From NCBI RefSeq assembly GCF_018309085.1, contig NZ_CP070502.1:744001-808000 (forward strand): 64,000 nt of DNA, read 5' to 3'. The notes under the pieces were generated by a model. It ran no database searches. It was not told the DNA's origin and saw only the letters and a program-made list of their open reading frames with translations. The position numbers and the translations under genes are program-made. How positions within the stretch are numbered: position 1 is the first letter of the stretch; every line of letters starts with the position of its first letter. Origin of the DNA: Sporosarcina sp. Marseille-Q4063. Its GTDB lineage: Bacteria; Bacillota; Bacilli; Bacillales_A; Planococcaceae. Shown here piece by piece: positions 36,831 through 47,088 of this stretch.

Positions 36831-37547
36831 TGCTCCTGTTGTTGTATGCAATAACTCTACTTCTTCTTTCGTTAATTCCCGATAGGTGCCTAGCTGTAAA
36901 GTTTCATCAAGCTGTAGGGGTCCCATGGAGAGTCGTTTTAAATAGATAACTTTCTTTCCAACTGCCTCGAACATTCTTTTCACTTGATGAAACTTTCCTT
37001 CTGTAATCGTTAGCTCGATTTCAGATGTTTCACCCGATGAAATTATTTTCAGTATACCCGGTTTTGTTTCATAGCCATCGTCAAGTGTTACTCCAGCCGC
37101 GAAACTTTCTATATCCGCTTCTGTCACGACGCCTGAAACTTTCGCAAAATATGTTTTTGGAATGTCCTTTTTCGGTGATAGCAAATTATGTGCCAGTTTT
37201 CCGTCATTCGAGAGAAGTAAAAAACCTTCCGTGTCTTTATCAAGACGCCCTACAGGAAACGGTTTAAAATGACGGAACTCAGCATCTAGCAAATCGACGA
37301 CTGTTCTATCATGGCGATCCTCCGTTGCCGATAGGACGTCCTGCGGTTTATTCATCATAATATAAATGTATTTCCGATAGACTACAGGTTCCCCCATAAC
37401 GGTTACCACATCATTTTCAGTATCAATGTTTACTCCGGGCTTTTTTTCCGTTTCACCATTGACGCGAACAGCGCCTTTTTTCTGTAACTGACGCACTTCT
37501 TTTCGTGAACCGAACCCCATATTTGATAATAATTTATCTAAACGCAT
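36828..37547 (-). CDS. RsuA/RluB-type pseudouridine synthase
   Basis: A 239-residue rRNA pseudouridine synthase. An N-terminal S4 RNA-binding domain (MRLDKLLSNMGFGSRKEV) precedes the catalytic domain, whose GRLDKDTEGFLLLSNDG holds the catalytic aspartate. The distal K-x-R region VKRMFEAVGKKVIYLKR is also standard. The start follows the ytgP stop by 10 bases, with AGGAGG, so the two genes form an operon. The exact target uridine (16S or 23S) cannot be told from the sequence; syntenic B. subtilis gene ytzG. Confidence 0.9.
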   Translation of the reverse strand: MRLDKLLSNMGFGSRKEVRQLQKKGAVRVNGETEKKPGVNIDTENDVVTVMGEPVVYRKYIYIMMNKPQDVLSATEDRHDRTVVDLLDAEFRHFKPFPVGRLDKDTEGFLLLSNDGKLAHNLLSPKKDIPKTYFAKVSGVVTEADIESFAAGVTLDDGYETKPGILKIISSGETSEIELTITEGKFHQVKRMFEAVGKKVIYLKRLSMGPLQLDETLQLGTYRELTKEEVELLHTTTGA

Positions 37548-37557
37548 TTTCTGCCTC

Positions 37558-39171
37558 CTAAAACCCTAACTTATCTGTAAATCTTGTTAATCGTTCGCCA
37601 AATAGTTTTTGTGCAAGACCTGTTTTCAACGACAGATAACCGTATATTGCGCCACCTATAGCTGTACAGACCAAGATATATAATAGCGCATGCATTTTCC
37701 CATCGACTACACTTAAAGTCGTTAACCCTTTTAATGTGAAGTACACAGCTACAAACATGATCAAGTTTAATATCCCGATCAGAATAATTCTTCTGAAGAC
37801 CATTTCAGAATGGTATTGAAGAGCTTTTGTTATAATCCCGATATTTAAACCTACAGCAATCGCATAACCGATAGCCGTTGCTAAAATGGCGCCATTCGTT
37901 TCGAATAATTTTATGAGCGGTATGTTTATGATTAATTTAACAAGTAGTCCTGCCAACGAATTGAATAAAATCCATTTATGACGATCTATACCTTGAAGAA
38001 TTGCTGCTGTTACTGTATACAATCCAAAAAGGATAGCGACTGGTGCATAAGTTGCGAGAATTTTCGCGCCCATTAAATCTTTTTCATACAACAATTGATA
38101 AAATTCGCTCGAAAGAACCATTAGTCCGATAACAAGTGGAATCGTTAAGAACAACATAATTTGATATGTTTGATCGAGTGACCGAGTAATTCCTTTTTGA
38201 TCATTTTTTGCATAGAATGTCGTCAATACGGGAATTAGTGCCATAGAGAATCCTGTGGCCACCATGACGGGAATCATGACAAATTTATGTGTTAACAAAT
38301 TTAACATGGTTAAATAAATATCCGATACCCCAGACTTCCCTATCGAAAACATCGCACCATTAAATGTGACCATATCAACAAATTGGTATAATGGATTGAT
38401 CACACCAACGAGTATAAATGGCAGCAAATACGAAAATAATTCTTTATACATTTTGAAAAAAGACGTTTCTTCTGCAGGTTGTATACTATTTTCCAATAAA
38501 TAATCAAATTCTGGTTTATATTTTTTCCAATACCAATAAAGAACCCCTAGTCCTGCTAGTCCACCAATAAACGCTGCAAACACCGCAAAGTTAATCGCTT
38601 TTTCTGGTGATTCATGCATAAAATTGACGACAATATAAGCACCGACAAGAACAGCAATGATTCGTATAATTTGTTCGATTAACTGCGATACAGCGGTCGG
38701 TTCCATTTTATTATACCCTTGCAAAAATCCACGTACGATACTCATTAATGGAACGACTAGCAGTGCATAACTTACCCAGCGAATGACTGTTGTGATTTGT
38801 TCAATCGTGAAGATTTGTTCATCATCATGAATCACTAAATGTGCAATCGGTTCAGCTAGGAAAAACACTATAAGAAATGCGATGACACCAGTAATGATCA
38901 TGTATAGCATTCCAGATTTCATTAATTTTCTTCCTGTAGCGTAATCGCCAAGTGCGTTATATCTAGCAACGAATCGGGAAACCGCTAACGGTGCACCCGA
39001 TATTGCGATAGAAAGTGCGATGTTGTAAGGGATGTATGCATATTGATATAAACCCATGCTTTCCTTCCCCACGATTGCATATAAAGGAATTAAATATAAT
39101 AGACCGAGCGCTTTGGAAAGAAAGAGCCCGATGGTTAAAATGGCAGTACCTTTAACGAGTTTTGACGACAT
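37558..39171 (-). CDS. ytgP: Polysaccharide/lipid flippase of the MOP superfamily, YtgP-like
   Basis: A 537-residue polytopic membrane protein with about 14 hydrophobic helices. The N-terminus KGTAILTIGLFLSKALGLLYLIPL is the typical first helix of the MATE/Wzx/MurJ superfamily. The B. subtilis ortholog YtgP is one of two unrelated lipid II flippases, also named MurJ. GGAAGGA precedes the ATG. Upstream partner of a pseudouridine synthase gene. The lipid II role is inferred from homology. Confidence 0.9.
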   Translation of the reverse strand: MSSKLVKGTAILTIGLFLSKALGLLYLIPLYAIVGKESMGLYQYAYIPYNIALSIAISGAPLAVSRFVARYNALGDYATGRKLMKSGMLYMIITGVIAFLIVFFLAEPIAHLVIHDDEQIFTIEQITTVIRWVSYALLVVPLMSIVRGFLQGYNKMEPTAVSQLIEQIIRIIAVLVGAYIVVNFMHESPEKAINFAVFAAFIGGLAGLGVLYWYWKKYKPEFDYLLENSIQPAEETSFFKMYKELFSYLLPFILVGVINPLYQFVDMVTFNGAMFSIGKSGVSDIYLTMLNLLTHKFVMIPVMVATGFSMALIPVLTTFYAKNDQKGITRSLDQTYQIMLFLTIPLVIGLMVLSSEFYQLLYEKDLMGAKILATYAPVAILFGLYTVTAAILQGIDRHKWILFNSLAGLLVKLIINIPLIKLFETNGAILATAIGYAIAVGLNIGIITKALQYHSEMVFRRIILIGILNLIMFVAVYFTLKGLTTLSVVDGKMHALLYILVCTAIGGAIYGYLSLKTGLAQKLFGERLTRFTDKLGF

Positions 39172-39294
39172 TTTTTAATCCTTCCAATCTCTACTATAAA
39201 ATCTACTCTTAATAGTTTACCCCCGAATATCGTATTTAACAACGAATAACCGCGGAATGTGTATAATGGAGGAAAACGAAAGCGTGGTCTATAT

Positions 39295-40560
39295 ATGTAT
39301 GACGTAATAATAATTGGCGGTGGGCCATCAGGTTTAATGGCTTCCATTGCCGCTGCGGAAAACGGACAAAAAGTTCTTCTGCTTGAAAAAGGAAAAAAGC
39401 TTGGGACTAAACTCGCTATTTCCGGAGGCGGCCGCTGTAATGTGACGAATCGATTGCCTCAAGAAGAAATCATTAAAAACATTCCTGGTAATGGAAGATT
39501 TTTATATGGCCCGTTTTCTGTGTTCAATAATGAAGATATCATTAACTTTTTCGAAGGTCTCGGCGTTGCTTTAAAAGAAGAAGATCATGGACGCATGTTT
39601 CCCGTTTCCAATAAAGCCCGAGATGTAGTAAATGCAATGTTGACGGAAATGGATCGGTTGAATGTAGAAAAGAGACTTGAAACTCGTGTTGAAAAGTTGC
39701 TAATGAACGATGAAAAAATACTCGGCGTCCGATTGACAACTGGCGAGGAAATCCGCACAAAAGCCGTTGTGCTTGCAGTTGGTGGTAAAGCAGTACCGCA
39801 AACAGGAAGCACGGGAGATGGCTATCCATGGGCTGAAAAAGCAGGGCATACGATTACGAAGCTATTCCCGACCGAAGTCCCTTTATTGTCGAATGAATCA
39901 TTTATCGTTGCGAAAGAATTGCAAGGTCTCGCACTTCGCGATGTAGCGGTTTCCGTCTTGAACGGGAAAGGCAAAACATTGGTCACCCATCAAATGGACA
40001 TGTTATTTACTCATTTCGGATTAAGCGGGCCGGCCATTTTAAGATGCAGTCAGTTTGTAGTTAAAGAACGTATGAAAAATGGAAATGTTCCCGTTGACAT
40101 GAAAATCGACTCCATGCCGTCAATGAATGAAGAACAAGTATTTCAACTGCTGAATAAGACGGTTAAAGAGGATCCGAAAAAACAAGTGAATAATTCATTG
40201 AAAGGAATCGTTCCGGAACGATGGTTATTCTTTTTATTTGACCGCGCCGGCATCGAGCAATCCGATATTGGTGCTACAATGTCCGCGGATAAACTTCGCT
40301 CGCTCGCTAAACTACTTAAGGCTTTCACGATGACGGTTAACGGCTCGCAACCTATGGAAAAAGCATTTGTTACAGGCGGCGGTGTTTCCGTTAAAGAAAT
40401 CGTTCCAAAAACGATGGCATCACGTAAGAAAGATGGCCTGTACTTCTGCGGTGAAATTTTAGACATCCACGGCTATACTGGTGGTTATAATATTACATCT
40501 GCATTGGTTACGGGCAGAATTGCTGGGATGAATGCTGGGGAGTATGCGACTGGGTTGTAA
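39295..40560 (+). CDS. ytfP: FAD-dependent HI0933/YtfP-type flavoprotein
   Basis: A 421-residue NAD(P)/FAD-dependent oxidoreductase of the HI0933 family. The dinucleotide-binding motif [20 protein letters not shown] is at the extreme N-terminus, the family signature [16 protein letters not shown] follows, and a C-terminal [15 protein letters not shown] motif binds FAD. Substrate is unknown. The start is set at the ATG at 39295 because the FAD motif begins directly after; the ribosome site is weak, and a GGAGG lies too far upstream. TATAAT at 39261-39266 may be its -10 box. Confidence 0.9.
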   Translation: MYDVIIIGGGPSGLMASIAAAENGQKVLLLEKGKKLGTKLAISGGGRCNVTNRLPQEEIIKNIPGNGRFLYGPFSVFNNEDIINFFEGLGVALKEEDHGRMFPVSNKARDVVNAMLTEMDRLNVEKRLETRVEKLLMNDEKILGVRLTTGEEIRTKAVVLAVGGKAVPQTGSTGDGYPWAEKAGHTITKLFPTEVPLLSNESFIVAKELQGLALRDVAVSVLNGKGKTLVTHQMDMLFTHFGLSGPAILRCSQFVVKERMKNGNVPVDMKIDSMPSMNEEQVFQLLNKTVKEDPKKQVNNSLKGIVPERWLFFLFDRAGIEQSDIGATMSADKLRSLAKLLKAFTMTVNGSQPMEKAFVTGGGVSVKEIVPKTMASRKKDGLYFCGEILDIHGYTGGYNITSALVTGRIAGMNAGEYATGL

Positions 40561-40577
40561 ACTACTTTGATTTATCA

Positions 40578-40622
40578 TTAAACCAACTTCAGATGCCATG
40601 GCATCTGAAGCTGGTTTTTCTT
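40578..40622 (+). terminator. Terminator of ytfP
   Basis: AAACCAACTTCAGATGCC pairs with GGCATCTGAAGCTGGTTT almost perfectly, with T residues after it. Confidence 0.88.
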
Positions 40623-40626
40623 GTGT

Positions 40627-41150
40627 TCGGAGTTTGTTCCCGTAACGGACCGTGTTGCTCCCGTTACGCAGATGGTTATTACCGTAACGGAGTATATTGT
40701 TCTCGTAACGGGTTTGTGTCATAGTTTATTCCCGTATCGCAACGCGTTGCTCCCGTTGCGTAGGTGGTTATTCCCGTAACGGAGTAGATTGTTCCTGTAA
40801 CGGGATTGCATCGGAGTTTATTCCCGTATCGCACCGTGTTGCTCCCGTTGCGTAGGTGGTTATTCCCGTATCGGGGTTGGTTGTTCCCGTAACGGATTTC
40901 TGCCCGAGTTTATTCCCGTATCGCGCCATGTTGCTCCCGTTGCGCAGGTAGTTATTCCCGTATCGTGGTTGGTTGTTCCCGCAACGGATTTCCGCTGGAG
41001 TTTATTCCCGTATCGCACCATGTTGCTTCCGTTACAGGCCGTTATTCCCGTATCGGGGTTGGTTGTTCCCGTAACGGGTTTCCGCCGGATTTTATTCCCG
41101 TAGCAGACTTGATTGTTCCCGTATCGGCTTTGCTACACTTTTATTCCTAG
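40627..41150. repeat. Nested tandem array B: 23-bp units inside a 92-bp higher-order repeat
   Basis: The AGTTT that opens each 92-bp block occurs at 40631, 40723, 40815, 40907 and 40999, exactly 92 bases apart, and its variant at 41089 after 90. Each block has four 23-base units with the core TTCCCGTAACGG or TTCCCGTATCGG, for example AGTTTATTCCCGTATCGCAC, GTTGCTCCCGTTGCGTAGG, TATTCCCGTATCGGGG and TTCCCGTAACGGATTT. About 23 cores can be counted. The period is not a multiple of three, so no protein is encoded. It fills the convergent ytfP-leuS gap between two terminators. Confidence 0.95.
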
Positions 41151-41159
41151 TTTCCATCA

Positions 41160-41212
41160 AATAAAAAGAGTGCCACCCCCTTCCGATAAAGGGTGGTGCA
41201 CTCTTTTTTATG
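41160..41212 (-). terminator. Terminator of leuS
   Basis: AAAGAGTGCACCACCC pairs with GGGGTGGCACTCTTT across a short loop, with T runs on both sides. Confidence 0.9.
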
Positions 41213-41233
41213 GTTACAAATAAGAATTGTCAA

Positions 41234-43651
41234 TCACGGAGCAACAATATTCACCAATCTACCCGGAATACCAATTATTTTCTTCACTTCTTTACCATCA
41301 ATGAATCCTTGCACTGTTGCGTCTTGCAGAGCCAGTTCTTCAAGCTCTTCTTTCGTACTGTCTTTCGCTACGACGATTCTCGCACGTACTTTTCCGTTAA
41401 TCTGAACGGCGATTTCTACCGTATCATCGACAAGTTTCGACTCATCATACGTCGGCCATGATTCGTACGTAATCGTATCGTCATGTCCAAGCTTTTCCCA
41501 AAGTTCTTCTGCAAGATGCGGAACAATTGGCGATATTAATTTAACGAAGCCCGCCGCATACTCAGTCGGAACTGAATCAGCTTTATAGCATTCATTGATA
41601 AATACCATAAGCTGAGAAATTGCCGTGTTATTATGCATCGCTTCAAAATCTTCGGTCACTTTTTTCACAGTCTGATGATACACTTTTTCAAGTAGTCCCG
41701 TTGATTCTCCGCCGATTTTCTCGCCTAATGAACCATCTTCATTTACATATAAACGCCAAATTCGATCAAGGAATCGACGTGCACCGTCAAGTCCATTCGT
41801 ATTCCATGCTTTCGATGCATCAAGCGGCCCCATGAACATTTCATATAGACGCAGTGAATCCGCACCGTGTGAATGAACAATATCATCAGGATTAATGACA
41901 TTCCCAATCGATTTGGACATTTTTTCATTGCCTTCGCCTAAAATCATGCCTTGGTTGAACAATTTTTGGAAAGGCTCTTTTGTTTCAACAACGCCGATAT
42001 CGTAAAGGACCTTGTGCCAAAAACGTGCGTACAATAAGTGAAGTACGGCATGTTCCGCACCGCCTACATAAATGTCTACTGGCAACCAACGTTTCGCAAG
42101 TTCCGGGTCAATAATCATTTCATCATTATCTGGATCGATGTAGCGCAGGTAATACCAACAGCTTCCTGCCCACTGCGGCATCGTATTCGTTTCGCGGCGT
42201 CCCTTCATACCAGTTTCCGGGTCAACTACGTTGATCCACTCTTCGATATTCGCCAGTGGCGATTCGCCTGTTCCGCTCGGTTTAATATTATTTGTGACCG
42301 GCAACGTCAACGGTAACTCGGATTCGTCTAGCGCAGTCATCGTGCCATCTTCCCAATGAATAATCGGAATCGGCTCGCCCCAATAACGCTGTCTTGAAAA
42401 CAGCCAATCGCGTAATCGGTATGAAATTTTCTTTTCGCCTTTGCCTTGCTCGACAAACCATGCAATTGCTTTTTCAATTGCTTCATCTTTACCAAGCCCA
42501 TCTAAGAATCTGGAATTAACATGTTTTCCATCACCAATATATGCTTCTTTTGAAATATCGCCGCCTGCAACAACTTCGACAATAGGCAGGTCAAATTTTT
42601 CCGCAAACTCATAGTCGCGTTCATCATGCGCCGGTACGGCCATAATTGCGCCTGTTCCGTATGATGCTAAAACATAATCCGCAATCCAAATCGGCATTTT
42701 CTCGCCGCTTGCAGGGTTGATTGCATAAGCACCTGTAAATACGCCTGTTTTTTCATCTGCAAGATCTGTACGTTCTAAATCGCTTTTCAGCTTCACTTCA
42801 TTCAAATAATTAGCAACCGCTTCTTGTTGTTCGTCAGTTGTAATTTGTTTCACCAATTTATGTTCAGGCGCTAGTACCGCATAAGTTGCGCCGAAAATTG
42901 TATCCGGACGCGTCGTGAATGCTTCAAAAGATAAGTCAGTTCCTTCAATATCGAATCGTAATTGTGCGCCTTCAGAACGACCAATCCAATTGCGCTGCAT
43001 ATCTTTTAAGCTTTCTGGCCAATCAAGGTCATCCAAGTCTTCAAGCAAACGATCTGCATAATTCGTAATGCGCAACACCCATTGACGCATCGGACGGCGC
43101 TCAACCGGATGTCCGCCTCGTTCAGACAAACCGTCGATGATTTCTTCGTTCGCAAGAACTGTCCCTAGGGCCGGGCACCAGTTCACATCGACTTCATCTA
43201 CATACGCTAATCCTTTATTATAAAGTTGGATGAAAATCCACTGTGTCCATTTATAATAAGACGGATCAGTCGTATTGATTTCGCGGTCCCAGTCGTAGGA
43301 AAACCCTAAATCATTCATCTGACGTTTAAAAGTCGCGATATTTTTCGCAGTAAATTCAGCTGGGTCGTTACCCGTATCGATGGCGTACTGCTCAGCAGGT
43401 AAGCCGAACGCATCCCACCCCATCGGATGAAGGACGTTATATCCTTGTTTCCGTTTAAACGAACTTAAAATATCCGTCGCGATATAACCTAGTGGATGCC
43501 CGACGTGAAGTCCTGCGCCTGACGGATATGGGAACATGTCAAGACAGTAAAACTTCTCTTTAGAAGGATCATCGACCATTTTATACGTTTTGTTTTCTTT
43601 CCAATAGTTTTGCCACTTCTTTTCAATTTGACCATGATTGTAACTACTCAT
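41234..43651 (-). CDS. leuS: Leucyl-tRNA synthetase
   Basis: An 805-residue class I synthetase with an editing domain. The HIGH equivalent reads HVGHPLGY near residues 50-57 and the KMSKS motif is EKMSKSIGN in the C-terminal half. The CP1 editing domain between them has [11 protein letters not shown] and [10 protein letters not shown]. The ATG at 43651 is preceded by GGAGGAGG; a longer frame exists but starts within that site. A T-box leader precedes it. Bacterial-type length. Confidence 0.97.
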   Translation of the reverse strand: MSSYNHGQIEKKWQNYWKENKTYKMVDDPSKEKFYCLDMFPYPSGAGLHVGHPLGYIATDILSSFKRKQGYNVLHPMGWDAFGLPAEQYAIDTGNDPAEFTAKNIATFKRQMNDLGFSYDWDREINTTDPSYYKWTQWIFIQLYNKGLAYVDEVDVNWCPALGTVLANEEIIDGLSERGGHPVERRPMRQWVLRITNYADRLLEDLDDLDWPESLKDMQRNWIGRSEGAQLRFDIEGTDLSFEAFTTRPDTIFGATYAVLAPEHKLVKQITTDEQQEAVANYLNEVKLKSDLERTDLADEKTGVFTGAYAINPASGEKMPIWIADYVLASYGTGAIMAVPAHDERDYEFAEKFDLPIVEVVAGGDISKEAYIGDGKHVNSRFLDGLGKDEAIEKAIAWFVEQGKGEKKISYRLRDWLFSRQRYWGEPIPIIHWEDGTMTALDESELPLTLPVTNNIKPSGTGESPLANIEEWINVVDPETGMKGRRETNTMPQWAGSCWYYLRYIDPDNDEMIIDPELAKRWLPVDIYVGGAEHAVLHLLYARFWHKVLYDIGVVETKEPFQKLFNQGMILGEGNEKMSKSIGNVINPDDIVHSHGADSLRLYEMFMGPLDASKAWNTNGLDGARRFLDRIWRLYVNEDGSLGEKIGGESTGLLEKVYHQTVKKVTEDFEAMHNNTAISQLMVFINECYKADSVPTEYAAGFVKLISPIVPHLAEELWEKLGHDDTITYESWPTYDESKLVDDTVEIAVQINGKVRARIVVAKDSTKEELEELALQDATVQGFIDGKEVKKIIGIPGRLVNIVAP

Positions 43652-43677
43652 GTCTTCTTCCTCCTCCAAAATAAAAA

Positions 43678-43932
43678 ATCCCGTCCCTTAAAAAATATAA
43701 GGGACGAGATTTGTTTACAAACTCCCGCGGTGCCACCCAAATTGACGGATAACCGTCCAACTTGTTTCCTTAACGCGGATAACGGTAAAAGCTACTACGT
43801 TTCGCTCCTACTGGCTCCGAGGCGAGTTCACCTAGCTATATCACCTATCGACTTGCACCAACCGTCGACTCTCTAGTTGTGATATAAAAAGACTAATGAT
43901 CCTCTTCAATGCCGTTACTATTGGTTCTAGCT
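43678..43932 (-). promoter_or_regulatory. T-box leader of leuS
   Basis: Minus strand: stem I region with AGAGAGTC, a candidate CTC (Leu) specifier at 43826-43824 inside GAACTCG, the T-box GGGTGGCACCGCGGG near 43735-43720, and a terminator with GTCCCTTA pairing with TAAGGGAC (43681-43708) and a T run. The arrangement matches leucyl T-boxes. Confidence 0.92.
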
Positions 43933-43960
43933 TACCCGAATAAAGTAAATTAAACAACTA

Positions 43961-44620
43961 TTATTTTACATCTTCAATAACATTTTTGACAATCAACGTT
44001 GCTTCTGTTGAATCGATAACGTCTTGAATTGTAAATCCTTCGAATACTTCTCTTAATTCCAGGCCGTCCGGCGTGACATCGATTGCCGCACGTTCCGTAA
44101 TAATCTTATCGACAACTTGTTTTCCTGTCAGCGGAAGTTCGCACTCTTTTTTAATTTTAGCGGAACCATCTCTTGCTACATGATCCATGATTACGATGAT
44201 TTTCTTGGCGCCGTGAACCAAATCCATTGCGCCGCCCATTCCTTTAATCATCTTTCCTGGAATCATCCAGTTTGCCAGATCGCCCTTTTCGGAAACTTCC
44301 ATTGCACCAAGAATCGCTACGTCAACATGACCGCCGCGAATCATCGCAAATGATTCGGCACTTGTAAAGTATGCAGAACCTGGAATTGATGTGACAGTTT
44401 CTTTTCCAGCGTTGATCAAATCAGGATCCACTTCATCTTCTGTCGGATACGGTCCGATTCCAAGTAATCCGTTTTCAGATTGAAGGACGACTGTTTTGTC
44501 ATCGGAAATATAGTTTGCGACCAATGTCGGCATACCGATTCCCAGGTTGACGTAGTTACCATCTTCAATTTCTTTTTCAGCACGTCTTGCGATTCGTTCT
44601 CTATAGTTAACTTTCCCCAT
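43961..44620 (-). CDS. scoB: 3-oxoacid CoA-transferase subunit B (ScoB-like)
   Basis: A 219-residue beta subunit of a succinyl-CoA:3-oxoacid CoA-transferase, which moves CoA from succinyl-CoA to acetoacetate. It holds the catalytic glutamate in LQSENGLLG (E49), and [11 protein letters not shown] (about 28-38). The ATG at 44620 has AAAGGGG about nine bases upstream; a TTG three codons earlier overlaps that site. It follows the alpha-subunit gene with a 23-base gap. Related beta-ketoadipate transferases cannot be excluded. Confidence 0.9.
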   Translation of the reverse strand: MGKVNYRERIARRAEKEIEDGNYVNLGIGMPTLVANYISDDKTVVLQSENGLLGIGPYPTEDEVDPDLINAGKETVTSIPGSAYFTSAESFAMIRGGHVDVAILGAMEVSEKGDLANWMIPGKMIKGMGGAMDLVHGAKKIIVIMDHVARDGSAKIKKECELPLTGKQVVDKIITERAAIDVTPDGLELREVFEGFTIQDVIDSTEATLIVKNVIEDVK

Positions 44621-44643
44621 TTTAAACAATCCCCTTTCCGTCG

Positions 44644-45330
44644 TTACCGAGTCGTTAGTCGCTCGATGCGTTTTTCTTGATCCGCTTGCAATAGCCCTTG
44701 CACGTAAATGCTCGGCGTATGGATTGTCTGCGGATCCAAATCGCCCGTTTCGACAATTTCTTCGACTTCCGCGATTGTAATAGCTCCAGCAGCTGCCATC
44801 ATCGGATTGAAGTTTTGAGCCGTTTTGTTATAAATGAGATTACCGAATTTATCTGCTTTTGCTGCGCGAATCAATGAAAAATCCGCTCGCAGTGATTCTT
44901 CAAGGACATAGTCTTTCCCGTCAAATTCACGGATTTCTTTTCCTTCCGCAACAGTTGTTCCAACACCCGCTGGCGTAAAGAATGCTGGAATCCCTGCGCC
45001 ACCCGCACGAATCTTTTCAGCAAGCGTTCCTTGCGGTGTCAATTCGACTTCGATTTCGCCTGATAGTACTTGGCGTTCGAACTCTTTGTTTTCTCCCACA
45101 TATGAGCCAATCATTTTTTTAATTTGTTTATCTTTTAATAGTAATCCAAGTCCCCATTCATCGACTCCGCAGTTATTCGAAATAACCGTTAAGTCTTTGA
45201 CCCCTTTTTCAACGAGCGCTAATATAAGCTGTTCAGGAATTCCTACAAGCCCGAATCCGCCGACCATAATTGTAGCACCGTCCCTGATGTCTGCAACCGC
45301 TTCCTTCGCAGATGAATAAATTGGTTTCAT
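44644..45330 (-). CDS. scoA: 3-oxoacid CoA-transferase subunit A (ScoA-like)
   Basis: A 228-residue alpha subunit partner of ScoB. The CoA-binding loop [12 protein letters not shown] is near residues 22-33, and the segment [15 protein letters not shown] follows. The ATG at 45330 has AAAGGGGG; the open frame upstream lacks one. Together with scoB it allows ketone-body or short-chain acid use. The gene is preceded by repeat array C within its 5' intergenic region. Confidence 0.9.
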   Translation of the reverse strand: MKPIYSSAKEAVADIRDGATIMVGGFGLVGIPEQLILALVEKGVKDLTVISNNCGVDEWGLGLLLKDKQIKKMIGSYVGENKEFERQVLSGEIEVELTPQGTLAEKIRAGGAGIPAFFTPAGVGTTVAEGKEIREFDGKDYVLEESLRADFSLIRAAKADKFGNLIYNKTAQNFNPMMAAAGAITIAEVEEIVETGDLDPQTIHTPSIYVQGLLQADQEKRIERLTTR

Positions 45331-45491
45331 CCTGCATCCCCCTTTGAATCTTTTAGTAGTTATATTCAATCTATCTATTTAATTAAATCAAAGTTTACTT
45401 AATGTTGCAATGAAAGGTAGCTTTTATTAATAAGGAAATTGTTGAAACAGGTCATTAAAACATGAATGAAGATAAGCTATTGTTCATTAAA

Positions 45492-45603
45492 TTTGCTTGC
45501 GCTTCTATGCAGTTTGCTTGCACTCTTATCCGATTTGCTTGCACTTCGATGGGATTTGCTTGCACTCAAAATAATTTGCTTGCAAGTCGGGACCTTTTAC
45601 CCG
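45492..45603. repeat. 21-bp tandem repeat array C (five units)
   Basis: TTTGCTTGC occurs at 45492, 45513, 45534, 45555 and 45575: steps of 21, 21, 21 and 20. The unit is roughly TTTGCTTGCACTTNNATNNGA. The last unit reads TTTGCTTGCAAG and so contains the palindrome CTTGCAAG. It lies in the 440-base gap between scoA and the MFS gene, 160-270 bases upstream of scoA. Not coding. Confidence 0.88.
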
Positions 45604-45713
45604 CGCATAAAACGATAAACACAAATGAAGAAAGCTAGCTACCACTTCCTGCACAATAAAAGTAGTTAAATGGGGTTTATGACGGCGATTCAGATAAAAT
45701 CAACGAACCAGAT

Positions 45714-45762
45714 AAAAAACGAGTACTTGAATAATCGATCCAAGTACTCACCAAAACCATAT
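45714..45762 (-). terminator. Terminator of the MFS gene
   Basis: GAGTACTTGGATCGA and TATTCAAGTACTC form a stem; TTTTTTATC follows on the minus strand. The rest of the scoA-MFS gap outside array C shows nothing recognisable. Confidence 0.8.
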
Positions 45763-45770
45763 TAAACTTT

Positions 45771-46955
45771 TCAGTACTTCCCCACTTGGTAATCAGCTTT
45801 TTTAATTGGTCGATCATAAAACAGCGTAGTGAAAATCGATAAACAAGTTAGTGCTGTTAATATGATTAACATGATATGCATCCCGTATAAGTCAACGAGG
45901 ATTCCACCCGCCAACGGGCCAATCATACGACCGATTGTAGCTGCCGAGTTGACGATTCCTTGATAGAATCCCTCACGACCTTTTGGCGCAAGTTGATTGG
46001 CGATTGTCGGAATTGCCGGCCAGACGAACATCTCCCCAAAAGTTAAGATAGCCATCGAAACGATGAACATTTTGAACGAACCTGCATAACCGACAACAAT
46101 AAACGAAATAATGAATATCCCGATTCCGATTAACATTTGCGCTTTAAGTTGATGTTCAAGCCGTTTAATAATCGGTTTGATCAAAGGTTGTCCAAGAACG
46201 ATGAGCAACCCATTTAACGTCCATATAAAACTATATTGCTTTAACGTTACCCCGAGGTCTAATGCATGCGTCGAAATTGTCGTTGACCATTGGGAGTAAA
46301 TGAGCCACGTCAGTAAATATCCGGTACATATGATCATAAGCGCATAAAATGGCGCTTTCTGCTGTATTTTTTTCCTTTGCAACACAACATTCGTATGTTG
46401 AGTAGGTTCGATTGTCATGTTTTTATAACCGAAATAAGCAATAAAGAAAAAAACGGCATAAAAAAATAAGTTCGCGGAAAAAATATAATTGATATTAACC
46501 GAAGCCACTAAACCAGCAAGTGCCGGGCCAATCGCCACACCGAGGTTTTGAGCAAGATAGATGGCATTGAACGCCCTCCGCCCCCCGTCAGGCCAAACCG
46601 TGCCTACCATCGCATACATACTCGGGAAAACAATTCCGCCGCTAAACCCGAGAATCGTTAAGAAAATAACGTATTGCGGCCAATCATGCCAGAAAACTAG
46701 ACAAACTAAAGCAATTAAAGATATGACAATGCCGCCGATTATCGACTTAAAACCGCCAATTCGGTCGAATAAAAAACCGCCAAGCAGATTGCCAAAAACA
46801 CCGGCACCGGCATTCAGCATTAAAACAATACCGGCAACTGTCAGTGATTTACCTAAATAATCATGTATGTAAATTGTATTCAGCGGCCATAAAAATGAGT
46901 TGCCCGTCACGTTGACAAGCATCCCGATGATTAATAACTTAACTGCTCTTGGCAT
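45771..46955 (-). CDS. MFS transporter, YttB-like
   Basis: A 394-residue, 12-helix major facilitator. The cytoplasmic loop 2-3 motif appears as GGFLFDRIGGFK and a second half-motif as PIIKRLEHQLK. It resembles multidrug-type or YttB-like carriers of Bacillus, but the substrate cannot be deduced. The ATG at 46955 is preceded by GAGGGGGG. Monocistronic between array C and the divergent ytqA. Confidence 0.85.
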   Translation of the reverse strand: MPRAVKLLIIGMLVNVTGNSFLWPLNTIYIHDYLGKSLTVAGIVLMLNAGAGVFGNLLGGFLFDRIGGFKSIIGGIVISLIALVCLVFWHDWPQYVIFLTILGFSGGIVFPSMYAMVGTVWPDGGRRAFNAIYLAQNLGVAIGPALAGLVASVNINYIFSANLFFYAVFFFIAYFGYKNMTIEPTQHTNVVLQRKKIQQKAPFYALMIICTGYLLTWLIYSQWSTTISTHALDLGVTLKQYSFIWTLNGLLIVLGQPLIKPIIKRLEHQLKAQMLIGIGIFIISFIVVGYAGSFKMFIVSMAILTFGEMFVWPAIPTIANQLAPKGREGFYQGIVNSAATIGRMIGPLAGGILVDLYGMHIMLIILTALTCLSIFTTLFYDRPIKKADYQVGKY

Positions 46956-47088
46956 TTGTTTGTCCCCCCTCTCAAAACCCAATTCCCCTAATTATATTCT
47001 TTATGCACTTAATCGACAATACTATTTTTCTTTTGAGAAATACGCTATTCTTAACATGGTATAATGTTAACTTAAGGAGTGAACAAAT

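Noticed and set aside
40459..41150. Open frames of 60-90 codons through array B on both strands
   Set aside because: They follow the 23/92-bp repeat, which is not a multiple of three, have no ribosome site and change frame between units.
40627..41150. CRISPR array
   Set aside because: No identical repeats with unique spacers; spacers repeat with the 92-bp period, and there are no cas genes.
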